Positions 27,347 to 35,968 of a stretch of DNA of 64,000 nt are shown piece by piece. The notes under the pieces were generated by a model. That model did no database searches, was not told where the DNA came from, and worked only from the letters and a program-made list of their open reading frames with translations. Position 1 is the stretch's first letter. Each line of letters begins with the position of its first letter. The stretch is from Paucimonas lemoignei. GTDB taxonomy: Bacteria > Pseudomonadota > Gammaproteobacteria > Pseudomonadales > Pseudomonadaceae. A program made the position numbers and the translations under genes. The stretch spans positions 4,216,001-4,280,000 of the forward strand of contig LS483371.1 of assembly GCA_900475325.1 (NCBI GenBank), given 5' to 3'.

Positions 27347-28560
27347 CAGATGAGTTCCTGTTGAGCGGCGTTCGGGATCAACGGCAAGGTGACAATCGCA
27401 CAGGTTCCGCGTCCGAGCCGGGAGCGATAGTGAACGCTGCCACGGTGTGCGCGCGTCACCGCCGTGACCACTGCAAGGCCCAGCCCGGTGCCGGTGGCCT
27501 TGGTGGTGAAAAAGGGTTCGCCGATCCGCGCCAGCGCCGCTGCGCTGATACCACTGCCGTTGTCGCTGATGCACAGGCGCAAGGTGTCGCCACGTGCGTA
27601 GGCATGAATTTTCAGACGGGTACGCCCGGCACTGGCCTGGACCGCGTTTTCCACCAGGTTGAGCATGGCCCCGACCAGCGTGTCGCGGTTGCACAGCAGT
27701 TGCCCGTCGAGGTCATCGCACTGCCAGCGCACGGCCAGGTCCTGCGTGTGGGTCTGGGCGGCAGCCTGCAGGGCTGCAAACAATTGCTGCGGGGCGATGC
27801 GATCCGTCAACGGCAATTCGCCACGGGCGAACACCAGCATGTCGCGCACCTGATGTTCCAGCTCGTGCAGCCGCTCCTTGAGTCGCCCGGCAAAACGCTG
27901 CTGGGTTTCTACGGGCAACTGCTGCTCGGTCAAATGGCTGGCGTAGATCAAGGCGGCCGACAGTGGCGTGCGGATCTGATGCGCCAGCGAGGCGACCATG
28001 CGGCCCAGGGACGACAAACGCTCATGCCGCGCCAGTTGATCCTGGAGCCGCCGGGTTTCCGTCAGGTCATTAAGGAGCACCAACTGGCCCGGCTCGGCGT
28101 CCAGGGAGCGGGTGGAAATCGACAGGCGTCGGCCGTCCTTGAGGGACACTTCATGGCCGTCATCTTCGCGGGGTGCAAAGCAACGGCTGATCACATGCCG
28201 CCACAGTTCGCCAATCAAGGGTTGCCCCAGCAAGTCCACTGCCGCCGGGTTGGCCTCGCGAACGATACCCATGGCATCAATGACGATCACGCCACCGGGC
28301 AACAGGTCGAGGAGGTTTTGCAGGCGGTTGGCGATGCGTTCGTTTTCGGCCAGCTCTTCCATGCGCTGAGCACTGACTACCGCCAGCTCGCCCTTGAGCT
28401 CGGAGACCCGCGCTTCAAGCAAGCCGTAAGAGTCCGTCAACTGTGCCGACATCTGGTTGAACAGCTGAAACGCCTGTTCCAGACCCTGACGGCTTTCCAG
28501 CTCCAGGGAGGGCAACACTTGAGGCAACGGACCAGAAGGCATCTGAGCGGCTTGAGGCAT
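27346..28560 (-). CDS. fleS: Flagellar sensor histidine kinase FleS
   Basis: Cytosolic sensor kinase for FleR; I see no membrane helices. A PAS domain lies at about residues 78-185 (LLPGGVIVIDAMGIVREANPA). The H box is LAHQIRTPLSAALIYASHL, and the ATPase boxes are NLVENAVQA, SDNGSGIS and ATGTGLGLAVV. Length 404. It lies 122 bases after fleQ, a gap holding the fleQ terminator and a sigma54 promoter. Confidence 0.96.
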   Translation of the reverse strand: MPQAAQMPSGPLPQVLPSLELESRQGLEQAFQLFNQMSAQLTDSYGLLEARVSELKGELAVVSAQRMEELAENERIANRLQNLLDLLPGGVIVIDAMGIVREANPAAVDLLGQPLIGELWRHVISRCFAPREDDGHEVSLKDGRRLSISTRSLDAEPGQLVLLNDLTETRRLQDQLARHERLSSLGRMVASLAHQIRTPLSAALIYASHLTEQQLPVETQQRFAGRLKERLHELEHQVRDMLVFARGELPLTDRIAPQQLFAALQAAAQTHTQDLAVRWQCDDLDGQLLCNRDTLVGAMLNLVENAVQASAGRTRLKIHAYARGDTLRLCISDNGSGISAAALARIGEPFFTTKATGTGLGLAVVTAVTRAHRGSVHYRSRLGRGTCAIVTLPLIPNAAQQELI

Positions 28561-28613
28561 AGGTAATCTCTCGCATGGCGAACCGTCATTAAACGGTATG
28601 TTGCAAGAGACTT

Positions 28614-28629
28614 AGCAATCCCCGTGCCG
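28614..28629 (-). promoter_or_regulatory. Sigma54 promoter for fleSR
   Basis: Minus strand CGGCACG-GGGA-TTGCT; six of seven -24 bases and the full -12 box match. The -24 box starts at the base next to the T-run of the fleQ terminator. Confidence 0.85.
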
Positions 28630-28656
28630 AAAAAAAACCCCTGAAAATTCAGGGGT
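28630..28656 (-). terminator. fleQ terminator
   Basis: Minus strand ACCCCTGAA-TT-TTCAGGGGT followed by eight T residues. A textbook intrinsic terminator 27 bases after the fleQ stop, directly abutting the fleSR promoter. Confidence 0.93.
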
Positions 28657-28682
28657 CTGTCTTTTTGGCAGCTCAACAAGCG

Positions 28683-30161
28683 TCAATCATCTGCCTGTTC
28701 ATCGCCCTCACGACGGCTCATGCCGTACTTACGCATTTTTTCCACCAGGGTGGTACGGCGGATTCTCAAGCGTTCGGCGGCGCGGGCCACAATGCCGTTG
28801 GCATCATCGAGCGCCTGCTGAATCAAGCCCTGCTCCAGACCTCCGAGGTAGTCTTTGAGGTCCAGCCCCTCAGGCGGCAGCATGGCGCTGGCGGCGAAGT
28901 TTGGCGTATGGCCGTTGATGGCCACGCGCTCTTCCAGGTCGATGCGCAGGCTGTCGACCATTTGCTCGTCTTCATCGTCGACGTAGCGGAATTTCTTCGG
29001 CAGTTCGGCAACCCCGATCACGCCGTAGGGATGCATGATCGCCATGCGTTCCACCAGGTTGGCCAACTCACGAACGTTGCCCGGCCAGCCATGACGACAC
29101 AGGGACATGATGGCGGCGGAGTTGAAACGAATCGAACCGCGCTTTTCGTGCTCCATGCGCGAGATCAACTCGTTCATCAGCAACGGGATGTCTTCAACCC
29201 GCTCACGCAGCGGTGCCATCTCGATCGGGAACACATTGAGGCGGTAGTAAAGGTCTTCGCGGAAACTGCCGATCTCGATCATCGATTCGAGATTCTTGTG
29301 GGTGGCCGCGATGATGCGCACGTCCACGCTCTGGGTCTTGTTGCTGCCAACGCGCTCGAAGGTACGCTCCTGCAAAACGCGCAGCAGCTTGACCTGCATC
29401 GGCAACGGCATGTCGCCGATTTCATCCAGGAACAGGGTGCCGCCGTTGGCCAGCTCAAATCGCCCGGCACGGCTGGTGATCGCACCGGTGAAGGCGCCCT
29501 TCTCGTGACCGAACAGTTCGCTCTCCAGCAACTCGGCCGGGATCGCCCCGCAGTTGACTGGCACGAACGGCGCGTCGCGGCGCTTGGAGTGATAGTGCAG
29601 GTTACGCGCGACCACTTCCTTGCCCGTGCCCGACTCACCGAGGATCAACACGCTGGCGTCGGTGTCGGCCACTTGCTGCATCATCTGGCGCACATGCTGA
29701 ATCGCGCGACTGGTACCTACCAGGCTGCGAAACAGGTTCGGCTCACGATGACGACCGCGCTCGCGAGCCTGGTCGTACATTTCACGATAGACCTGGGCAC
29801 GGTGCAGGGAATCCAGCAGCTTGCTGTAGCTGGGCGGCATTTCGAGGGTGGAGAGCACACGACGGCGAAGGTCTTCCGGCAGCTCTGCCGCGGAAGAAAT
29901 TTCACCAATCATCAAAACAGGAAGGAACTCATCCCATGCAGCGACTGTCTTAAGCAAGCCTTGAAGACTGCCCGGCGCGTTTACGCTGCCGACGAGTACG
30001 CAGAGCACTTCACGAGTGGACGTCAAAGAGCCGACAACTTGCTGCCAATCCTGGCTTGAGCAGGACAAATTTTCTTCGCCGAGAAAATTCAGAATCACCG
30101 CTAAGTCGCGGCGGCGCTGGCTATCGTCATCGATCAGTAGAATCTTGATTTCACGCCACAT
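28683..30161 (-). CDS. fleQ: Master flagellar regulator FleQ (sigma54 activator, c-di-GMP binding)
   Basis: Top-level activator of flagellar genes and, in P. aeruginosa, a c-di-GMP-responsive regulator of exopolysaccharide genes; FleN binds it. The receiver-like N-terminal domain ([15 protein letters not shown]) is divergent. The linker contains LFRSLVG, the arginine motif used for c-di-GMP binding. Walker A is [13 protein letters not shown], the sigma54 loop is GAFTGA, and the Fis helix-turn-helix is [18 protein letters not shown]. Length 492. Confidence 0.98.
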   Translation of the reverse strand: MWREIKILLIDDDSQRRRDLAVILNFLGEENLSCSSQDWQQVVGSLTSTREVLCVLVGSVNAPGSLQGLLKTVAAWDEFLPVLMIGEISSAAELPEDLRRRVLSTLEMPPSYSKLLDSLHRAQVYREMYDQARERGRHREPNLFRSLVGTSRAIQHVRQMMQQVADTDASVLILGESGTGKEVVARNLHYHSKRRDAPFVPVNCGAIPAELLESELFGHEKGAFTGAITSRAGRFELANGGTLFLDEIGDMPLPMQVKLLRVLQERTFERVGSNKTQSVDVRIIAATHKNLESMIEIGSFREDLYYRLNVFPIEMAPLRERVEDIPLLMNELISRMEHEKRGSIRFNSAAIMSLCRHGWPGNVRELANLVERMAIMHPYGVIGVAELPKKFRYVDDEDEQMVDSLRIDLEERVAINGHTPNFAASAMLPPEGLDLKDYLGGLEQGLIQQALDDANGIVARAAERLRIRRTTLVEKMRKYGMSRREGDEQADD

Positions 30162-30215
30162 GCAATAGCAACTTCCCTAGTCAACTCAGTACCCGACTCA
30201 ATGTGGGCAGCTTGC

Positions 30216-30243
30216 CTTCCCGGCCATTACGAATACCGGGAAG
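30216..30243. promoter_or_regulatory. Inverted repeat in fleQ leader
   Basis: CTTCCCGG and CCGGGAAG separated by 12 bases, 55 bases upstream of the fleQ start and just downstream of the predicted -10. No T-run follows. It could be an operator or a leader hairpin. Confidence 0.4.
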
Positions 30244-30247
30244 CCAG

Positions 30248-30276
30248 AAAATAGTAAACATCGCTAGTTAAGTCAA
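30248..30276 (-). promoter_or_regulatory. Sigma70-type promoter candidate for fleQ
   Basis: Minus strand TTGACT-N17-TATTTT. A second TTGACT with N17 to TTAACT lies 22 bases upstream. The position and type agree with the vegetative promoter of fleQ in P. aeruginosa. Confidence 0.5.
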
Positions 30277-30327
30277 AAAACCGTAAACAGTCAAATTTAT
30301 GGCGTATATATCTTTTTGACCAACCGG

Positions 30328-30630
30328 TCACGATTCGAACAGATGGTAAACCTTTGCGGCGTTCTTGGCTTGGGTGATTTGCGACATTTCGTCGACAATT
30401 GCCTGACGCGCATCTGTAGCGGTATCTATCAATTGACGATAAACCGTCAATAGCTCTTCGAGGTTGCTGCGCACCTCAGGGGCGTTGGGCGTAGCCTCGC
30501 TGATGACGTCGTCGACGCAGGCACGGCAGTCCATGTCCAGCTTGCTGATGGCGTCCCAGTCACGCTCGGCCAAAGCGCCAACCAGCGCCTCACGAGTCTC
30601 TTCAATACGCTTGAGTGCAGCACTGCTCAT
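30328..30630 (-). CDS. fliT: Flagellar protein FliT-like chaperone
   Basis: Helical protein of 100 residues in the position of fliT/fleP in Pseudomonas, 36 bases after fliS. FliT chaperones the cap protein FliD. Sequence features are limited: amphipathic helices such as LKRIEETREALVGALAERDW, with two Cys in CRAC-like spacing. The call rests mainly on context, size and helical character. Confidence 0.8.
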   Translation of the reverse strand: MSSAALKRIEETREALVGALAERDWDAISKLDMDCRACVDDVISEATPNAPEVRSNLEELLTVYRQLIDTATDARQAIVDEMSQITQAKNAAKVYHLFES

Positions 30631-30666
30631 TATTGTTCTCCTACCGCGGTGACTATTGAGCGGCGA

Positions 30667-31059
30667 CTATTGAGCGGCAGAAATGCCATCCCAACCGCTT
30701 TTGACAGTGATCAACAAGCCAGCCACTTCATCGACGATTGTAGGATCGCTCTGAACGTTAGCGTCAATCAGGCGATTGGTCATGTAAGCGTACAGGCTTT
30801 CGAGCTGCTGTACGGAGGCCGGATCGGTACTTTTTTCCGGGTCCAGACCGTCACGCAAGCCGATGATGATATCGATGGCCTTGCCCAGCATCAGACCTTT
30901 TTCCGGAATGTCTCCACGAGCCATGGCGCCCTTGGCCTGGGCCATACGATCCAGACCGCCTTCCATCAGCATCTGCACCAGACGATGGGGGGTGGCTTCG
31001 GAGATCTGCGCATGTGAATTGACCTTCTGGTATTGGCGAAGGGCTCTCATGGAGTTCAT
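30667..31059 (-). CDS. fliS: Flagellin chaperone FliS
   Basis: Binds the flagellin C-terminus before export. The family core is seen in ATPHRLVQMLMEGGLDRMAQ and EKGLMLGKAIDIIIGLRDGL. The ATG at 31059 (MNSMRALRQYQ) has GAGGT upstream and gives 130 residues; the in-frame extension to 31104 is weaker. It follows fliD after a strong hairpin terminator. Confidence 0.95.
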   Translation of the reverse strand: MNSMRALRQYQKVNSHAQISEATPHRLVQMLMEGGLDRMAQAKGAMARGDIPEKGLMLGKAIDIIIGLRDGLDPEKSTDPASVQQLESLYAYMTNRLIDANVQSDPTIVDEVAGLLITVKSGWDGISAAQ

Positions 31060-31162
31060 GTTCTTACCTCGTAACAGGGCTGCTTCAAAGGATTCACTGT
31101 CCATTATGTCGGTGGTCCGAGGAAAAACTTTAGCATTAAGACGTCGAATATAACTTGAATAT

Positions 31163-31202
31163 AAAAAAACCCAGGCACCACACGGTGGGCCTGGGTTTTT
31201 TA
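31163..31202 (-). terminator. Terminator between fliD and fliS
   Basis: AAAAAACCCAGGC...GCCTGGGTTTTTT: strong GC stem with T-runs on both strands, so it could act in either direction. It lies between fliD and fliS, so fliS-fliT may depend on read-through or on their own promoter. Confidence 0.88.
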
Positions 31203-31214
31203 AACAGCGCGCTA

Positions 31215-32597
31215 TCAGTCTTCGTTGCTTTTATTCAGCGCGTTGAGGGTGGTCATGATGCTGGTGCTCTGCTGGCGCAACTGTGCCACCAGCGTATCCA
31301 TGGCGTTGTATTTGGCGGACAGCGTCTGCTGCCGGGTTGCCATTCGTGCGTCCAGCTCAGTCTGTTGTTTAGTCAGATTGGTCAGGGTTTCGCTCAGGGA
31401 GGCAGCGCGGGTGGCCAAGGTGCCGGTCTTGGCGGTGGCGTAACCGTCAGTGGCCTTGGTCATGCGCTTGATCAGGCCGTTGTCACCGTTGAAGATGCTG
31501 GCGACGTCAGCGGCGTTGGTGGTCATCGCCTTGTCCCACTTCTTGTCATCCAGCACCAACAGACCTGTGGTCTGGTTGCTGGACACGCCGAACTGCGCCA
31601 GAGACTTGAGCGCCCCGCTGCCCGTCATGGCGTTGAACTCGTTGCGGATCGACGATACCAACGAGCGCATCGACGCATCGCCGGTCAAAGCCGCCGCCGT
31701 TGGCGAACCATCGGCGTTGATGGTCACTTTGGTTTCAGCAGTGATTGCTGTCATCAACGCGTTGTAGCTATCGACGAAACCTTTGACCCCGGACTTCAAT
31801 GCCGTGTTGCTGATACTGACTGCAATCGTGGTTGCGGTCGGTTCAGTCTTGTCAGTCGGGATCGGAGACTTGGCAATCAGTTTGATGTCGACGCCACTCA
31901 CTGCGCCGGTCACCGTGTTGCTTTTCGACTCCATGGCGATGCCGTCGATGCTGTACTTGGCGTTCTTCGGCTCTTCGATGACCGTACTACCAACGTCCAA
32001 GCCCGAATCACCGGACAATGTCAGATCAGAACCGACCCCCATGGTGGTGGAGGTTAACACCAGACGCGAACCCGAAGCATCGGTCAGAATGTTGGCACTC
32101 ATCCCCGAGGTGGAATACAGCGTGTTGATGGAGTCCCGCACCTGCTGAAGCGTGGCGCCCGCTGCTACAGGGACGTTGAAGTCCTTGCCAGACTGGGAAA
32201 TCTTCAACGTGGTGCCCGAGGCGCCTCCGACCACAGCACTTGCACCGCCACTGTAGACCTTGGTCGACAGCTTGGACGCCGACGCCAGGTCGGTCACCAC
32301 AAGCCGGAAAGTACCGCTCGAGGCGCCGGCACTTGCAGTCATGGTCGCGACTTTTTCATCCGACGACGTACCGGTCAGGCCACCGACCGAATTGCCGGTT
32401 TTCATCGATTCCAGGCTGCCGCGGAATGCATCCAGCGCGGCCTGGATTTTGCCGATAGACGACAGCGAGGTCGTCGCTTTCTGCGACTGGGTATTGATCT
32501 GTGCTTGTTTTGGCGCTTTTTCAGCGTTGATCAAAGACGTCACAAGTGCCTGCGTATCGATGTTCGAACCGATGCCGCTTACCGTTGAACCTGCCAT
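31215..32597 (-). CDS. fliD: Flagellar filament cap protein FliD
   Basis: Hook-associated protein 2, which caps the filament. The N-terminal motif MAGSTVSGIGSNIDTQALV and the C-terminal coiled-coil region (LTNLTKQQTELDARMATRQQ) are typical, with a variable serine/threonine-rich middle. Two adjacent ATGs occur (32600 and 32597). AAGGAG is three bases from the first and six from the second, so the second is preferred. Length 460. Confidence 0.96.
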   Translation of the reverse strand: MAGSTVSGIGSNIDTQALVTSLINAEKAPKQAQINTQSQKATTSLSSIGKIQAALDAFRGSLESMKTGNSVGGLTGTSSDEKVATMTASAGASSGTFRLVVTDLASASKLSTKVYSGGASAVVGGASGTTLKISQSGKDFNVPVAAGATLQQVRDSINTLYSTSGMSANILTDASGSRLVLTSTTMGVGSDLTLSGDSGLDVGSTVIEEPKNAKYSIDGIAMESKSNTVTGAVSGVDIKLIAKSPIPTDKTEPTATTIAVSISNTALKSGVKGFVDSYNALMTAITAETKVTINADGSPTAAALTGDASMRSLVSSIRNEFNAMTGSGALKSLAQFGVSSNQTTGLLVLDDKKWDKAMTTNAADVASIFNGDNGLIKRMTKATDGYATAKTGTLATRAASLSETLTNLTKQQTELDARMATRQQTLSAKYNAMDTLVAQLRQQSTSIMTTLNALNKSNED

Positions 32598-32675
32598 CAT
32601 CTACTCCTTGTCTGGTAGTTGCCGCGCTCGTAAATCTTAAACCTGCATGAGCGCAACAACGAATTTATTGCGGTC

Positions 32676-33038
32676 TCAAGCCTTGTCGTCAAACAGCAAA
32701 CTGCTGGCGGCGGTGAGGCTTTGAGCGAGTTTCAACGCCGTTTCCGAAGGTATCTGTCGGATCAAATCGCCTGTTTCCGTAGCGATGACCTTGACCACGA
32801 CCTGACCGGTGGAATCGTCGATGGAAAAATCCAGCTTGCGCTGTGCAGCCTGTACAAATTCGCGAATGTCACTGACCGCTTCTTCCAGGCGCTCGCGCTT
32901 GGACTGAGGGTCTGGCTCCGGTGCCGCAATGGGCGCTACCGGCGGTACTGCTTCTGTCTTGGGCGCGGCGGCGTATGCACTGGCGCTTTGCGGCGCCGGG
33001 GCAGGATAAGACAGGTTCACTTTAGAGCTTATATCCAT
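32676..33038 (-). CDS. flaG: FlaG family flagellar protein
   Basis: Small secreted-type protein linked in Pseudomonas and Vibrio to control of filament length. The Pro/Ala-rich N-terminus is followed by the FlaG domain (ERLEEAVSDIREFVQAAQR; VKVIATETGDLIRQIP). The ATG at 33038 has GAGGAG seven bases upstream; the six-residue in-frame extension lacks a site. Length 120. It lies between fliC and fliD. Confidence 0.94.
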   Translation of the reverse strand: MDISSKVNLSYPAPAPQSASAYAAAPKTEAVPPVAPIAAPEPDPQSKRERLEEAVSDIREFVQAAQRKLDFSIDDSTGQVVVKVIATETGDLIRQIPSETALKLAQSLTAASSLLFDDKA

Positions 33039-33055
33039 GTCCAATCTCCTCATCA

Positions 33056-33089
33056 CGGAAAAGACGAAAGGGCACGTATACGCGCCCTT
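33056..33089 (-). terminator. Possible weak terminator/attenuator after fliC
   Basis: Minus strand hairpin AAGGGC-G-CGTA/TACG-T-GCCCTT followed by TCGTCTTTTCC, 24 bases after the fliC stop. The T-run is broken, so partial read-through into flaG is likely. Confidence 0.4.
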
Positions 33090-33112
33090 CCGTCAATCAC
33101 CAAGCGCTGTTA

Positions 33113-34573
33113 TTACTGAAGCAGTTTCAGTACAGCGGATGGCAGCTGGTTCGCCTGGGACAGGATCGCAGTCGAAGCAGATTGCAGCGTTTGTTGCTTG
33201 GTCAGTTCGGCGGTTTCGGAAGCGAAGTCGACGTCCTGAACGGTGGAACGTGCAGCGGTGGAGTTCTTCTGAATGTTCTGCAGGTTGTCAGCAGTAGTAG
33301 TCAGACGGTTTTGGGTAGCACCCAGACCCGAACGAACGCCGTCGATAGTGCCGATGGCCTTGTCGATTACAGCCAGAGCGTTTTGTGCTTTGGCAGCGTC
33401 GGTAACATCGGTGTCAGCGATAGTGGTCTGCTCGGACGAAACAGTAGCAGCGCCGAACAGTTCGTTAACGCCGTCGCCACTCAACGAGTAACCCTTGGAC
33501 GAGTCCAGGGAGATCTGGCCAGTTGCAATCAAGTCAGCGCCGTCAGCTGCGGCAGTGAAAACCTGAACCGGAGGAGTTGCGCCATCGTTGTTGTAGACGC
33601 CTTCGCCGTTCTTGACGCTCATGCCGATCGCAGCAGAACCAGCAGTACCGGTCAGCTTGATGTTTTCGCCGGTGTCCGACTTGATTTCCAGGGTGCCTTT
33701 AGTCGAATCGTAGTTAACGCTGATGCCGAGCTTGGCAGCGTTGGATTTCAGTTGGTCAGCCAGACCGGCATTGTCCATCACACCAATGAGGTTAACCGAA
33801 GCATCGCCCACTTGCAGCGTGAAGCTGGCTGGAGCAGCAGGAGTAGCCTTGGTGATAGCGGTGTCGACTTTGAACTGAGCTTCAGTGCTGGCAGTAGCGG
33901 TCAGGCCACCGATGGAACCGTTCAGGTTAGCCGCGATGCTCTTGGCAGATGCGCCTGCAAGGTAAGACACTGCAGCAGTCTGACCATTACCAGTAACGTT
34001 GATGGTGCCAGCAGTCAGGCCGTCAGCATCTGGAACGATCGCCGAAGTCTTGACCTGCTGCGAACCAATTTTGTTGGCAGCAACGTTTTCCAGGCTCAGA
34101 TTGATGGTTTCGTTAGCGTTGGCGCCAACCTGGATTGCTTTGGTGCCGTACGAACCGTCAAGCAGCTTCTGGCCACCGAAAGTAGTGGTCTGCGAGATAC
34201 GAGTCAGTTCCGAAGTCAGAGCCTGGTATTCGTCATTGTTGGATTTACGGTCATCGGGGCTCAGGGAGCCGGTAGCCGAGGACAGAGCCAGAGTACGCAT
34301 TTTTTGCAGAATGTCGGTCGAAGCCTGCATTGCGCCTTCAGCGGTTTGCGCGATGGAGATACCGTCGTTCACGTTCTTTACAGCTTGGCCCAGGCCGTTG
34401 ATCTGGCTGGTCAGGCGGTTAGCGATCTGCAGGCCAGCAGCGTCGTCTTTAGCGCTGTTGATACGCAGGCCGGAAGACAGGCGCTGCATGGAAGTTGCCA
34501 AGGCGCCGCCGGCTTTGTTCAGGTTGGCCTGGGTAGTGATCGAAGCAATGTTGGTGTTTACTGTTAAAGCCAT
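33113..34573 (-). CDS. fliC: Flagellin FliC
   Basis: Filament subunit of 486 residues. The conserved N-terminal D0/D1 (ALTVNTNIASITTQANLNK) and C-terminal D1/D0 (TLQSASTAILSQANQLPSAV) flank a variable, Ala/Gly/Thr-rich centre. The flg22-type segment recognised by plant FLS2 begins at residue 30 (QRLSSGLRINSAKDDAAG). It differs from the canonical peptide at two positions, Ser for Thr and Leu for Ser. Expression is from a sigma28 promoter with a 5' leader of roughly 75 bases. Confidence 0.98.
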   Translation of the reverse strand: MALTVNTNIASITTQANLNKAGGALATSMQRLSSGLRINSAKDDAAGLQIANRLTSQINGLGQAVKNVNDGISIAQTAEGAMQASTDILQKMRTLALSSATGSLSPDDRKSNNDEYQALTSELTRISQTTTFGGQKLLDGSYGTKAIQVGANANETINLSLENVAANKIGSQQVKTSAIVPDADGLTAGTINVTGNGQTAAVSYLAGASAKSIAANLNGSIGGLTATASTEAQFKVDTAITKATPAAPASFTLQVGDASVNLIGVMDNAGLADQLKSNAAKLGISVNYDSTKGTLEIKSDTGENIKLTGTAGSAAIGMSVKNGEGVYNNDGATPPVQVFTAAADGADLIATGQISLDSSKGYSLSGDGVNELFGAATVSSEQTTIADTDVTDAAKAQNALAVIDKAIGTIDGVRSGLGATQNRLTTTADNLQNIQKNSTAARSTVQDVDFASETAELTKQQTLQSASTAILSQANQLPSAVLKLLQ

Positions 34574-34653
34574 GACGAAATCCTCGTTGGATGGGTGCTG
34601 CGGCTTCCGGCCCTGGCAAGTGCCGGGATTGGCCTAGAGAACCTTCGTAATAG

Positions 34654-34680
34654 TTATCGTCGTGAATGCAAGTTGCTTGA
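34654..34680 (-). promoter_or_regulatory. Sigma28 (FliA) promoter of fliC
   Basis: Minus strand TCAAGCAA-N11-GACGATAA, close to the FliA pattern (TAAA/TCAAG type -35, 11-base spacer, GCCGATAA). It is 81-107 bases upstream of the fliC start. Confidence 0.85.
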
Positions 34681-34800
34681 GGGCTTTTTCTCATTATTTT
34701 TACTAGCACCGTGCCACCCCTTTAAATTCAAGGCTTTAGCGGTTCAAAACTTCTTGCAGCGCCAGGCGGCTGGCGCTTGCAAGGCACTCACCCCGGTATA

Positions 34801-34833
34801 AAACGCAAAACGCCCGCGGTTCAGACGCGGGCG
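34801..34833 (-). terminator. Terminator of the KAS III gene
   Basis: Minus strand CGCCCGCG-TCTGAAC-CGCGGGCG followed by TTTTGCGTTT. Strong eight-base-pair GC stem; a REP pair lies between it and the end of the gene. Confidence 0.75.
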
Positions 34834-34895
34834 ATGGCTTTCTATATAGGGTGATGTGTTGTGCTGAATGGGAAGGCTTTCTGCGCAGACTCTGT

Positions 34896-34985
34896 GTGGG
34901 ACCGGCTTTAGCCGGGAAGAGGCCGATACATCCTTTGCAGATGTGGAGGCAGAACTGCCGCCTTCCCGGTTAAAGCCGGTCCCAC
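34896..34985. repeat. REP palindrome pair
   Basis: GTGGGACCGGCTTTAGCCGG and TTCCCGGTTAAAGCCGGTCC in inverse orientation, about 90 bases in all. Same family as 45250-45338. Confidence 0.87.
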
Positions 34986-35041
34986 GATTCTTACCTCACA
35001 ATCATCGCGGGCCACTGCGCTCCAACAGCTGGAGCGCGTCA

Positions 35042-35968
35042 TCACGCCCGATGAATAATCGCCGAACCCCAGGACAGGCCCACACCGAAACCGCTCAAGG
35101 CCACGCGCTTCCATTGCGAATCCAGCACGTGCTTTTCCAGCAGCAGCGGAATGCTCGAGGAAACCGTGTTACCCGTCTCCAGCATGTCCTTGAGAAACTT
35201 CTCGGGCTCACCCTCAAAGCGACGCGCCACGGCATCGACGATGGCCGCACTGCCCTGGTGAATGCAGAACGCGTCGATGTCGGTGGATTGCAGACCGGAT
35301 TCGTCCAGCAGTTCGTGCAAGTGCGCCGGCACTTTGAGCAGCGCGAAATTGAACACCTGACGCCCGTTCATGAAGAACACGCCGTTGCTGACCTTCAAAT
35401 GAGGTGCGCCGGAGCCGTCGGTGCCGAACTTGGCCTTGCCCAACTGCCAGGGAGCGTCTTCGCCCATCCAGGTGGCGGTGGCCGCATCACCGAACAGCAT
35501 GGTGGTGTTGCGGTCTTCAGGGTCGACGATTTTCGAGTACGGATCAGCCGTCACCAACAGGCCATTCTTCAGGCCTGCAGCTTCCATGAAGCCCTTGAGT
35601 GCATAGATGCCGTATACATAGCCGGAGCAGCCCAGGGAGATGTCGAACGCCGCTACGTGGGTCGGCAGGCCAAGCTTGTCCTGAACGATGGCAGCGGTGT
35701 GCGGCAGCCCTTCTTCATCGCCGTTCTGAGTGACAACGATCAGCGCATCGATGGATTCGCGCTTGAGATCCGGGTTGTTGGCGAACAAAGCGTTGACCGC
35801 CTCGACACACAGATCGGAGGTTTCCTGAGCGTCTTCTTTGCGCGGCAGGAAAGCGGAGCCGATCTTGCCAAGGATGAATTCGTCATCCTTGCCGAATTTG
35901 GCGCCCTGGGCGTAGTTATCCACGCCTGCAACAGGCACGTAACTCGCTATGCTTTTTATGCCAATCAT
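35042..35968 (-). CDS. 3-oxoacyl-ACP synthase III-like enzyme (KAS III)
   Basis: Thiolase-fold condensing enzyme like FabH. The Cys-His-Asn triad is visible: Cys in DISLGCSGYVYGIYALKG, His in FCIHQGSAAIVDAV and Asn in LETGNTVSSSIPLLLEKH. The second of two adjacent ATGs (35968) gives 308 residues and has GGGAAG upstream; a longer frame to 36157 is not supported. In P. syringae a homologous gene (orf3) lies with flagellin glycosyltransferases fgt1 and fgt2 next to fliC and is thought to supply an acyl group for the flagellin sugar. Here no glycosyltransferase accompanies it, so its substrate and role are uncertain. Confidence 0.88.
   Translation of the reverse strand: MIGIKSIASYVPVAGVDNYAQGAKFGKDDEFILGKIGSAFLPRKEDAQETSDLCVEAVNALFANNPDLKRESIDALIVVTQNGDEEGLPHTAAIVQDKLGLPTHVAAFDISLGCSGYVYGIYALKGFMEAAGLKNGLLVTADPYSKIVDPEDRNTTMLFGDAATATWMGEDAPWQLGKAKFGTDGSGAPHLKVSNGVFFMNGRQVFNFALLKVPAHLHELLDESGLQSTDIDAFCIHQGSAAIVDAVARRFEGEPEKFLKDMLETGNTVSSSIPLLLEKHVLDSQWKRVALSGFGVGLSWGSAIIHRA

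Larger units (their letters stand above)
34681..35041. other. fliC upstream region, no gene seen
   Basis: Holds the KAS III gene terminator (34801-34833) and a REP palindrome pair (34896-34985). In P. syringae flagellin glycosyltransferase genes occupy the fliC-flgL interval; none is present here apart from the KAS III gene. Confidence 0.7.

Noticed and set aside
32601..32675. Sigma54 promoter for fliD
   Set aside because: No GG-N10-GC site was found in the flaG-fliD gap or the flaG leader.
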